DNA from: Nigrospora sphaerica
Taxonomy: Eukaryota; Ascomycota; Sordariomycetes; Amphisphaeriales; Apiosporaceae
DNA length: 64,000 nucleotides
Assembly: GCA_018287875.1 (NCBI GenBank)
Contig: JAGVVL010000007.1
Span: 19,191 to 83,190 of the forward strand
Reading direction: 5' to 3'
The notes under the pieces are model-generated. The model did no database searches and had not been told where the DNA came from. It saw nothing but the letters and a program-made list of their open reading frames with translations. The translations under genes were made by a program, and so were the position numbers. This document shows, one piece after another, positions 55,537 through 64,000 of the stretch. How positions within the stretch are numbered: the stretch's first letter is position 1; every line of letters begins with the position of its first letter.

Positions 55537-56250
55537 TTAAGAAGGAACAAACATTGCGCTGTCGAGGATTATTCCTGCACTTTTGGGGGCCATTAGAGAA
55601 TATCTTGGCGAGTCCCTCTCCTCTAGGAATTCTTGCATCCTTGCTCCAAGAGCTTTGTGCACTTGGTGTAACCAGGCAATGAAATCAAGCTGTTCTTGGA
55701 ACCCGTCCATCAGTTGCCGGTGTTGACCTAACAAGATGACCAATTCCTCCTCTTTAGTCTTGAGCTTTGTGTCCAAGTTCGTGATCGCTTGCTGTAGGTC
55801 ACGGCAAAGGGACCCCAATTTCTTATTCTTCTTCTCGAGGTTCTTGACCAAGTTGATGGTCTTCTTTCTTTCTGCCGTGGTTGGTTGTAGCCGGATTTCT
55901 GCCATGCTCACCGGAGCAAGGTCTGGATCAACGGAGCACAAGTATTCCTTCTCGACGCATCGGATACAAGAAAGTCCCCTCTTGCACTGAAGCGTTGTCA
56001 GCTTGTTCTGAAATTCAAGGGTTGGTACGGAAGTACGTACCTTGGCTTTTTGGCGTCGGCACCCGTGGCAAGGGGTTGGTGCATGCTGTGCTCTCGGAAC
56101 TAGCTGTGTTGTGACCAGGGCCTGGATCACGTGTGGAATCTGAGTGCTGATCGTTCCAGCATTCGGGAGAGGAGAACTCCTGTGAGCATTAAAGCGTTGT
56201 CAGCTTGCTCTGGCATCAGAGATCCGGTGCGGGAATAGGTACCTCGGCAT
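55537..56250 (-). CDS. Small Zn(II)2Cys6 coiled-coil protein, 198 aa
   Basis: Exons 56250-56243 (8 bases), 56179-56041 and 55986-55537, giving 198 aa without frameshift. The cysteines at about 40, 43, 50, 56, 59 and 66 match CX2CX6CX5CX2CX6C exactly, the fungal Zn2Cys6 DNA-binding cluster; the 54-base intron falls inside it (GTACGTAC..CTTCAG). A Lys/Glu-rich coiled coil follows (KKTINLVKNLEKKNKKLGSL through KLKTKEEELVILL), then a Leu-rich tail. The fungal transcription-factor middle homology region is absent. I infer a nuclear regulator or DNA-binding cofactor. The very short first exon was chosen because only the ATG at 56250 keeps the frame across the first splice; an upstream ATG at 56266 does not. 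Confidence 0.65.
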
Positions 56251-57872
56251 TCTGTTGCTTGGGCATCTGGGATGCTGAAAAGACTGTTTGAGGTGCAAGT
56301 ATGAGATAAAAGGGCTGTGGATAGTAGTGAAAGATGATGTTGACTGAAGGGCTGCGGCCTAACATGGGTTCTTATAGCTGTTGACTGCATTCGTGAGCTT
56401 ATTATGCCTCTCCTCATCACTACTGCCGAAGCAACCAGCACATATCTTAGAAGACACGCACTGCTGTCATCCAACAGAAAACTTTCCACCCAGGTTGCAG
56501 GACGTCAGAACCGGGGATTAGCTTCACGTGACTTCCACCTACCTAATTTAGACATGGTGGTGTCGTCGGAACAACAAGACGCGAGTCATGGAGAGCACCA
56601 TTTAGGCCATCTTGAGGATACACGGCATCCTTTATCGCAGCAGGCAGCGTGTCCTGACGCGTCCGCTTTCCGACTCTATGTGACCGGCCTGGCCATGCAG
56701 GCCGATCTCCACTCCCTCCCTGTTAGTGTTTTACACGCGCTTCAGAGGGCCCAGACAGCATAGGGAGGACACCTCAACGGCTTGTTCGGTGTCCACGGTT
56801 GAGTGATGAGTAGTCAGAGCGCGAAACATGTGTTATTTCAATTTACATGAGAAGAGCTATTCGGGAAGAGCTATGAGGGCGAGAGACTGCTTGGACCCTG
56901 AGACCTAGTGTTCCTTTTTGCAATAGTTACGGCTTCTGCCGTCGGTTCTCCTTTGTAGCTGACAAAATAGTTATTCACGGCCATAGAAGACTTACATCCA
57001 GCCAACTTGCGTACTTTCTTAGCTTCTGGGCTTCTTGTACCTCCTTTACGTACTACTGTAACCGTGGCTCTTGAAGCTGAAAACGTGCATGGAACCACTG
57101 CATCTTGAAATATTTTGAGTCACAGATGCTGCCATTTGATAGGTCGAGCGTCTCTCACTGACCGCTCTACATACCCAGACAGGGCCGCTCGACGATGATC
57201 TATGACGACGTTTTTTGCCAATAACACCGGCTATTCTTCCGTGAAGACCGTCGATATGTCCTGTGCCTATTATCGTTCAAAGTCAGTAGTATCATGCTCT
57301 AGGCTAGGGCCCTTGGGCATCCGTGGTACAAGCTCCACCGCCGCGTCGGCGCTGCTCTCCATAACTGGGGCCCCGGCTTATGGTCGACAAGCCGCCCATG
57401 CAAGTCAGTTGGCGCCAGCAGCGGAAGCCGTGGTGGGGCCCTATTGTAGTACGACCGAGAATCGCGATGGGCAAGCCTAGAAGCCTCCCAAGAGTAACTG
57501 CCAGTACCATCATTCCTACTCATGATATACTCGGCACATGCGCAGACCTCATGTGACTTACACGTCAGACGCGACTTGCATGATTCCTGAGGGATTAACA
57601 GGGGGGCTGGGTCATGCGTAGTGAGTAGTGATTGCTCGCACCGACATGTTGGGTTTGATGGATGGTAGCTTTATCCTAGGTCTCGTACTTGGTCTTCAAC
57701 CGAGTCATTATGAACACCCGGCCCAGTAAAGGCATTCCTCATTGAGAAGGCAGGGTTGACTTGATATAAACTCTCGTGTCTGCCTGATAGGTCTCACCTC
57801 ATGGAGCAGCAAGTGACTTGTTGGTTTCCTCTTTACTCACCAAATCCAACCTAAAACATTATCGGTATAGTG
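56251..57872. other. Intergenic, with weak ORFs only
   Basis: About 1.6 kb. The plus-strand frame 56404-56763 (119 codons) and minus-strand frame 56871-57098 (75 codons, ending KRNTRSQGPSSLSPS) are open but show no domain, signal peptide or splice signals that would support them. The first intron of the Zn2Cys6 gene and its second intron share the string GCTGACAACGCTT, suggesting a local duplication of intron sequence. Confidence 0.35.
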
Positions 57873-58632
57873 ATGGGTGCGCGGCTTGCCTGGCTCCTTG
57901 GGCTGTTCGTCGCCTCTCGCAAACCAGACTTCAAGATATGTTTGCTGGGCAGTCAAGGCGTTGGGAAAACACGTCTTATCGAAACGGCACTGTGCACTTT
58001 AACGGGACATGTAAGTGAGGCTGAGGGTAATCCAGTAATGTGTGGCTGATAGTCTTTCCTAGTACACTCCGACGGCCGAGGATACCAAGTTCCATCTCAC
58101 AGTACCGATTTTGCACTGCGAATACCAGCTGCTGATTACCGATACAGTGGGCTGGCGCGATTGGCTAGATGCCAAGTGCAGCCTCCTCGATCATCCAGAC
58201 ATCGCCGGTTTCGACGCGTACATCGTCGTATATGACAGTAGAATACGGAAGACATACGACGATATTGAGCAGATAGCTCATACGCTTACATCCCTGAATA
58301 AGCCTGTCTTACTCGTATCAACACTCGATTTCGAGGTCACGACACCTCAAGTACCACATTCAATGGGATTTTACCTTGCAAAGGCCTACGAGTGGGAGTT
58401 TTGGACGGTTATTTGGAGCGATGAAACGCACAATGACATTCCCTTCAAGAAAATCACTTACCAGTGCTCTCGAACGCAGAGGAACGATGGATGGAACTAT
58501 CTCAAGACAAACAAAGTCTTAGGGGCGTCATATGATATGGGAGGCCACGGGCCACGCCGCTCAAGCGACTTTGAAGACGCCGCGCAAGGGATTATAATCC
58601 CAAGAGAGATACGAGGTACTAAATCCTGGTAG
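57873..58632 (+). CDS. Divergent Ras-like small GTPase, 235 aa
   Basis: Exons 57873-58010 and 58063-58632, joined across a 52-base intron (GTAAGT..CTAG with branch GGCTGAT), giving 235 aa with no break. G1 P-loop: GSQGVGKT (about residues 28-35). Switch I: YTPTAED, matching the Ras YDPTIED core with its Thr. G3: DTVGW. The usual G4 NKxD is replaced by LLVSTLDFE, and no SAK-type G5 is seen. The N-terminus (MGARLAWLLGLFVASRK) is hydrophobic and could be a membrane segment; no CaaX box ends the protein (GTKSW). It probably binds nucleotide unusually, if at all. A lineage-specific expansion of Ras-like genes is an alternative reading. Confidence 0.7.
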
Positions 58633-58952
58633 AGAATTGTTCTGCTCTATTGCCATGCGGTATAATCACAAACAACATCGTCACTAAAATCCTCGAGATG
58701 TACCCGATAAACTTGAAATGGATGTTAAATGCATCTGCCGCCAATTAGAATAACCACCAATGGCGTTGTGAGCTGGCGTATGCGTACACAGAGCCCGTTC
58801 GAGTCATCGACCACTCTGGGTCTGCAGACGAACCATGATCATCGCCTCCGATTCGCATTCCTACACCAGCACCTAGAGGACTTTGATGACAGCACACTCT
58901 TCCCAAAGGGTAGCTTGCATGTTTGGCAGTCTCCGAGATACGGCCCAATGGC
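58633..58952. other. Short intergenic stretch
   Basis: About 320 bases between the GTPase stop and a minisatellite. A plus-strand frame opens at 58729 and runs into the repeat, but its length is due to the stop-free array. Confidence 0.4.
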
Positions 58953-59117
58953 AATGGATGGAATGGATGGAATGGATGGAATGGATGGAATGGATGGAAT
59001 GGATGGAATGGATGGAATGGATGGAATGGATGGAATGGATGGAATGGATGGAATGGATGGAATGGATGGAATGGATGGAATGGATGGAATGGATGGAATG
59101 GATGGAATGGATGGATG
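58953..59117 (+). repeat. 9-bp minisatellite (ATGGATGGA)n, about 18 copies
   Basis: Near-perfect array of 165 bp. None of the six readings contains a stop, so it inflates open frames on both strands (Met-Asp-Gly, Trp-Met-Glu, Asn-Gly-Trp and their reverses). Confidence 0.97.
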
Positions 59118-59721
59118 AGAGCAGAAAACGAGGTGGGGCACATGCAGCCACAGTGGGTTTTGGAGCGTTCAAGTTTGTTGGTTGAAGGTGCTTTGATCGC
59201 TGGGCTTTTGTTAGCAGCTGAACAAGCATCCCTCTGGCCAACCGGCCATGGATTGAATGATTTCTCACAGCGTAGCTACCTCACGCAGGGACCTAATCAA
59301 TTTCGCATGGCCACCACGACGCCTGTCCTCTCTCCTCCGACCGTCATCACCATGGCCGTCGCTCCTAACGTGCACTCTGAAGCACTTGCTGCTGAGCCTG
59401 GCGGTGAAGAAGTAGGTTGGGATACCGAACGCACGGATATTTTTTGCCAACTACGGTAGGTCTGCGGGGTATCACGGAGTGCTAAACCAAATTGCTACAT
59501 CTCCAGTCACTGACTGTGGCAGTCAGTAGTGCCTGGTCGTCAATGCTGCCCACCTGGGATGGATAGGAGGCCATGGAATACACAGCAGAGCTCAGTCAAG
59601 CTGATAGAATAGATAAGCTGAAAAGGAAAGATACCTAGATTTCAGGTGCGAGTGTCAGGCGCTCCTCGTTGCTCAACAGCGGCGGCGCACGGTCCCTCTG
59701 CTCTGCCGGCTTCCACCGCCT
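59118..59721. other. Gene-free stretch
   Basis: About 600 bases. A plus-strand frame continues out of the minisatellite to 59459 without motifs. Nothing else recognised. Confidence 0.4.
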
Positions 59722-59729
59722 TATAAATA
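59722..59729 (+). promoter_or_regulatory. TATA box (TATAAATA)
   Basis: TATAAATA followed by a pyrimidine-rich stretch (CTCCTCCGCTCCCGACTGCT and on, 59750-59800) and an ATG at 59851. The layout closely resembles the promoter of the antisense gene in Copia-1. The gene it serves is uncertain; the coiled-coil frame at 60935 may be its last exon. Confidence 0.4.
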
Positions 59730-59850
59730 TGTGCACGTTGTCCCCAACTCCTCCGCTCCCGACTGCTCCCGACTCCACCCTTCCCTACTCCATCACCCTC
59801 CTTATCGTGAATTTCATCACCATCCATCTACTGCTTCGTGCGCATCCTTG

Positions 59851-60934
59851 ATGCTTCCGGACACGCGTGCTGCCGCTTCCCGTGTGACCTCGTTCTGCTC
59901 TCCCCGCTCACTGGACTTCTTGACTAAAACGGACCAGCGGTCTCGGCGTGGGCCTCTTCGGTATCGCACACCACCGAACCGGCCCTGTAGCCTTGGTCAG
60001 GCTACGTTTCGTCTAAGGGTTCCTGACGTTGAGGTGGACGCCGTCCACGGTAGTTGTGCCCCACGTTCGTCTGGTCGTATCTGTCCTGCCGGCTCGATCT
60101 AGGACCATCGTCGAAGCACGTCTACATTCCACGCCTTCGTTTACTGGCCCATGCCGTTTGTAGGTGTCCTCCGTCCAATTCACGTCCATGCGATGGCCAG
60201 TAACCCCAAGGGCGACGCGCTTCTCGCATCCTGCCGTCGTTGTTTGCGAGTTCCTGATTTAGCTGCCAAGGTCGTACAGCCAAGCCGGCCACCGTTCAGA
60301 CGCTCGCCCTATCGTGCACCTCCACTCGAGCGACGCATGACCCCGCCTTTCGCCGCCTATCCATTTCTTCGCCCCAATGCCACGACCGAGGCGCGTGCCT
60401 TCAGCTCTCGCCCGATCTGCCTCTCGTTAACACGAACCGTGTATAATCACACCCACGCTCCCGACGACCCGCCGCACACAGCACCTAGTGCGAGCCCAGC
60501 TTGGTAATACCCTGAAACTTGTGCGCCTGTTTCCGACTGCATAGACACGGCCGCCTTGTCCCCAACTGATGGCGCCCTGGTCGATTGGGGCGACCCACCA
60601 ATGCTTTCGCCTCGCTTACCGCATCAGCCTTCTCCGCTTACATGCCTGATCGGGCCTTGACGAAAACGATGTATACGCGCTTTTTCAAAGCTGTTCAACC
60701 TTCATCCAGGCGACACTACGGGGTAGCACAGTGTCGACTAACGGGCTGCGGTTTACCTCACCCGCTTACGCTCCGCCCCACCGAGTCGGACAACGACACG
60801 GTGGCGGTGACCACGCCATCCGGGTTCGGCTCGCCCCCCACCACCATCGCCCGCCGGGGCATACTGATGACGAGCGAGAGTTCGTGTATTGTCGCTGCGC
60901 CTTTCGGTATGTATGCCTTTGCCTGCTTTGCGAC
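59851..60934 (+). other. Possible 5' exons of the coiled-coil gene (unresolved)
   Basis: Downstream of the TATA box, ATG 59851 opens an 83-codon frame rich in Arg/Ser/Pro. Later frames include ASCRRCLRVPD (about 60222-60260) and VYCRCAFRYVCLCLLCD (about 60885-60936), both Cys-rich and stop-free locally. I could not connect them with confident splice sites, so no exon model is offered. Confidence 0.25.
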
Positions 60935-61478
60935 ATGAATTCCAACCTGCGTTTCGCCAATTTAGACAACGGTCGAAACGCCACACGCGTAACAGCAGGG
61001 GAGGATTCCAGCGTGGTACGAGGGAAGAAGCGAGCCCGGTGGTCGGTCGGCTTGTCCGCAAACCGACTCCCAACCCCGCCGGCTATAGAAGGGACTCGAG
61101 CATCGGTTGTTGATGCCCTCGAGGCGCGTATTCTCCGCCTCGAGAGGAAACCGACCCTGAAGCCGGAACGTCGAGTTGGCTGCGCGTGGAGGAACTCGAT
61201 GCCCAGCTGCTGGAGGTGGTGGAGGGGCGGCGCCCTACGACGCACCGGAGATACTGGAGGCGCGCGTCCACGAGCTCGAGGAGCAACAGACTAGTATGGA
61301 GGAGACGCTGACCGGGTCGACGTCCGCCAACACAAGTCGACGAGGACTACGACCGGTCGCTGCCTTGAAACTCCAGGAACTCGAAGAGGAACTCGACGAC
61401 CGCATCGACATGTCCATCGATGCGGTCCTAAGGCACGCAGAATTGAAGGATAAATTCGTAGCTCTTCTCCAAGATTAG
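60935..61478 (+). CDS. Coiled-coil protein, about 181 aa or C-terminal part of a longer one
   Basis: From ATG 60935 (MNSNLRFANLDNGRN) through RGKKRARWS, then a run of heptad-like segments: VVDALEARILRLERK, VEELDAQLLEVVEG, EILEARVHELEEQQ, LKLQELEEELDDRID, ending LKDKFVALLQD. Two one-base losses (TT near 61170 and GGGG near 61226) separate these; with both restored the reading is 182 codons including stop. No DNA-binding or enzyme motif is visible. It might be a structural or regulatory protein, or an accessory protein of an unrecognised element. Confidence 0.45.
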
Positions 61479-61739
61479 GATTCGTTTCCTTGCCACCCGT
61501 GCCTCTTAGTGATGTAAGCATGTAAGGACCCAGCCACAGAACTTAGCTGCCTTGTGTCCGGAGTGCTTTTTGTTATTATTATTCTTACACTTGCGACCTA
61601 TTTAGGCCATGAGGACTCATAGTCGCCTAGGAAAACCGTTCCGGCCAACGTCCGGCCGGGTGAAAACCTAGTTCCGCTGTCGTACCGCTTCATCTACTCT
61701 TTGACCTGCCATACCGAGATCGCTCGGCGCGCCCGCTTC
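61479..61739. other. 3' flank of the coiled-coil gene and LINE 3' region
   Basis: Short stretch with TTGTTATTATTATTC at 61568-61582, which on the minus strand reads AATAATAATAACAA and might be the tail of the LINE that follows. No gene. Confidence 0.35.
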
Positions 61740-63996
61740 CTAGCTGATAAGTTGATTCGCTAGCTGGAACATGTCCAGCCTTCCTGAGCGGAGTAGCCAT
61801 CTTGCGATAATTCCTGCTTTTCCTGGGGTATCGAGCATCCTGTCCGTGTCGATCGGTTCTCCCAGAGCTTGGACGAGATGCTCGTCTTTCTTTCCCTTGG
61901 GCAGAAAACGAGGATATGACGGTCTCCCTGCCTGACCGCAGACGCACCAGGGCTGTCTAAAGCCGGGACCCTTATGCCTTAAAGGAAGTCTGCAGCCCAA
62001 TTTGCCAGTCCTCGCTGAACGAGGATGGAGCTCGGCCCATGGAGTCTCATGGAGCTTGAGGACGTGCTTGTCTGGCGGCATCTTAGTTGCTGCCGGGGTT
62101 CGCGCTGTTCGATTTTGCTGCGCTTGCTGCCATCTTTGAAGCCAGTCTCTCTCCTCAGCCTTATGCGCGAGTCTCCAGCTGTGGCCTGTCCAGCCACCCT
62201 TACGATCAGGAACGTCGGGCCTCGGTCGCGCCGGCGGGTCGGTCTTGTTAGATCCATCTAGCTGCGCTATCGCACCTTGCTTGGATAAGTGATGCGATAC
62301 GCGGCTGTTGGAGCCTCTCTTCCGATGCCGCCACCCTTCTGTTGAGCCACGCGTCTGGGGATACGTAAGCTTCCGTTTCTAGCACCGGTGGTCGTGGCTT
62401 GAGCCTCAGACCTTTCGAGTACCTGTCTGACGCCGCGCTAGCTTCGGCTTCGAGATCTGGCGGTGCCATTCGAAGCTCCGTAGCCTACGCAGACCTCACG
62501 ACGGCTCGTATAGACTTGGCGGCTCGCTGGAGAGACGCCCCATGTCGAGCCGGCTATCCGTTTAGAGCATAGACCTGCGTCGCCATCTTCTTCGAGATCG
62601 ACTGGATGTGGACGTCCCAGCGGAGACGTTCATCCACCTGGATGCCAAGGACGCGGCAGGAGTCTTCTGGTTCGATTTGTGGCCTCTACGATTTGTGTCC
62701 GGACCTTCCGTCTTCGAGAGAAGTGACTAGTGGATATTTCTGGACTGCGAAGGTCATGCCGTGGCTAACGCCCATTTTTGCAGATCCTGTGAGCGGTTTC
62801 CAGCCGCTCGCAGGTTTGCTCGGGGTCCAAACCGAAGCCACGAGGTTCGTGTCGTCTGCGAAGGTAGTGGCCATCCCTGGTACAGCGGAGAGCCCAAAGA
62901 CCGGCTGTAGAGGCGAAAGATAGCGATAAGGGTGAGTTCCGACGCCTGCGGGCCTGGGATCTGTCCGATTCCTGGCCGTCGAAGAATAGCGTAGTGGACC
63001 GGTTGGAAAGAAGCTCGATCCGCTAATAGTCCATAGGTCTCTTAGCGCTCGCAGGTTGCGAGGAGCTTTCCATGGTCGACCGAGTCGAAAGCGCCCGAAA
63101 TATCTAGCGATATAGGGTTGCTGCGCCTCCATGTTTCCAGGCTGTGCGATTCAGGTCTGTTAGCAACCGTAGCTGTTCCGGAGCGTTCTTCCGGTTTCCC
63201 ATCTGTTCGTCCGGAGGAGTCCGTTCTCTTCGCGGAAAGCTAGCTAGCCGTTGCGCTAACAGGCTCTCGATCGCTTTCCTATAGTGTTAAGCAGCGCGAT
63301 AGGTCTCCATCCGCCGGCTTGTGATACTCGTTTGGTTGCTTTCCTGGCTTCCGGAGGATAACGTGACTGCTTTCCGAACGCTCTTGGATACATCCTATAT
63401 GCCAGCACGCTTCCGCTAGGGAGGCCAAGGCCTGGAAGAGGCTTCCTAGGCGTTTAAGGAATCCGTTCGGAAGCTGGTTTGGTCCAGGTGCCTTCCACTG
63501 GCCTGCTTAGTGAGGACTTCTTGGACTTGTTCTGCTGTCACCTTGCTGTCCATATTGAGGCGCTGCGAGCCGGTTCGTTGTTCGGAAGCCAGTGTACTTA
63601 GCCTTAGGGAGGGGGATAGAACTTCATGAAGGCCTCTGTTTTCCTTATGGGTCGTTGCTTCGCCACGCGTGTGTAGAGTGTAGGACTGCTGGGGTAACGG
63701 CGGTGCTGCCCTTCGTTCTGCTCCATTCGCAATATTCAAGACACCAGCTGGCTGGACTAGAAGTCGTGGAGCATATGTCTCCAGGACGCCGTCTTGGCTT
63801 CTCGATCGTTTTCTTTTCGCAAGGATGCTTGCCGAAGAGCTCGCCAGACTGCGTCTGTCCTATCGGATAGCCATGCTCGCTGGCCCGTCTCTCCTCCCTC
63901 ATAGCTCTTTTGTGTCGTGGTTCCACCAGGCTTTGCCTCCTCAGAGTAGCGGAGGGGGCAACTAGTCGGCTATCCGAGTTAGCTCCTTGTTAACGT
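61740..63996 (-). pseudogene. LINE-A ORF2 relic: reverse transcriptase to C-terminal CCHC
   Basis: Reverse-transcriptase blocks are scattered across frames with many indels: HLDQTSFRTDSLNA (corresponding to GPDQLPNGFLKR), a Gly-rich palm remnant near 63100, and FADDTN at about 62855. The C-terminal region has the zinc-binding WCVCGQAG segment near 61945 and ends with LVQALGEPIDTD, GIIARWLLRSGRLDMFQLA. The number of breaks here is far higher than in host genes, so this copy is decayed rather than only miscalled. Confidence 0.75.
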
Positions 63997-64000
63997 TTCG
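61740..64000 (-). mobile_element. LINE-A family copy, degraded, 5' part beyond the window
   Basis: Minus-strand copy of the LINE at 31.7 kb. Matches include the pre-RT region at 63990-63600, SKVTAEQVQEVLTK (63540), TFADDTNLV and MGVSHGMTFAVQKY (about 62880-62720). It retains the 3' portion that LINE-A has lost, down to the ORF2 stop at 61740. Confidence 0.75.

Noticed and set aside
58745..59268. His-Pro-Phe, Ser-Ile-Pro and similar repeat proteins
   Set aside because: All six frames of a 9-bp minisatellite are open, so length carries no coding evidence.

Overview
The window looks like nuclear DNA of a filamentous ascomycete (Pezizomycotina). Host genes carry several short introns (46-79 bases, GT..AG, often with a CTRAC/TGCTAAC-like branch site). 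Gene families are typical of moulds: a PDR-type ABC transporter, a CYP505-type P450/reductase fusion, two Dal5/ACS-family MFS permeases and a small Zn2Cys6 protein. The repeats are the usual fungal set of Ty1/copia, Tad-like LINE and Fot1/pogo elements. Species cannot be fixed from the sequence.

Layout. 1-2.0 kb: no gene seen. 2.3-9.75 kb: copia element (minus) with 190-bp LTRs, carrying an antisense, intron-containing gene of its own between pol and the 3' LTR. 9.86-20.8 kb: three host genes, all minus (ABC transporter, CYP505, multi-pass membrane protein). 22.4-24.6 kb: a Fot1-like relic ending in a long ATT array, abutting a second Fot1-like element with perfect 45-bp inverted repeats. 24.6-26.15 kb: MFS permease (minus). 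26.7-28.5 kb: truncated pogo-type transposase followed by a LINE ORF1 fragment. 29.2-31.5 kb: MFS permease (plus) and a small Cys-containing ORF (minus). 31.7-41.3 kb: LINE cut off by a second copia element with almost identical 210-bp LTRs. 41.3-49.3 kb: no recognisable gene; its right half holds a purine-rich tract and several tandem arrays, some built from stem-loops. 49.3-54.5 kb: near-complete LINE (minus). 55.5-61.5 kb: small host-type genes (Zn2Cys6 protein, Ras-like GTPase, coiled-coil protein) and a 9-bp minisatellite. 61.7-64 kb: degraded LINE (minus), same family as the one at 31.7 kb, running off the window.

A cross-cutting observation: nearly every host gene is broken only by isolated one-base deletions, mostly inside runs of 4-5 identical bases. 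Adding back exactly one base at each break makes each whole spliced CDS divisible by three (ABC 1456 aa, P450 1083 aa, membrane protein 298 aa, MFS 501 and 514 aa, coiled-coil protein 181 aa). The two LTRs of the young copia element also differ only by one-base homopolymer changes. I read this as homopolymer undercalling in the assembly rather than loss of all these genes, but the sequence alone cannot prove it.

Functionally the host genes suggest transport and detoxification (drug efflux, fatty-acid hydroxylation, organic-anion or vitamin uptake) embedded in repeat-rich DNA. There is no sign of a single biosynthetic cluster.
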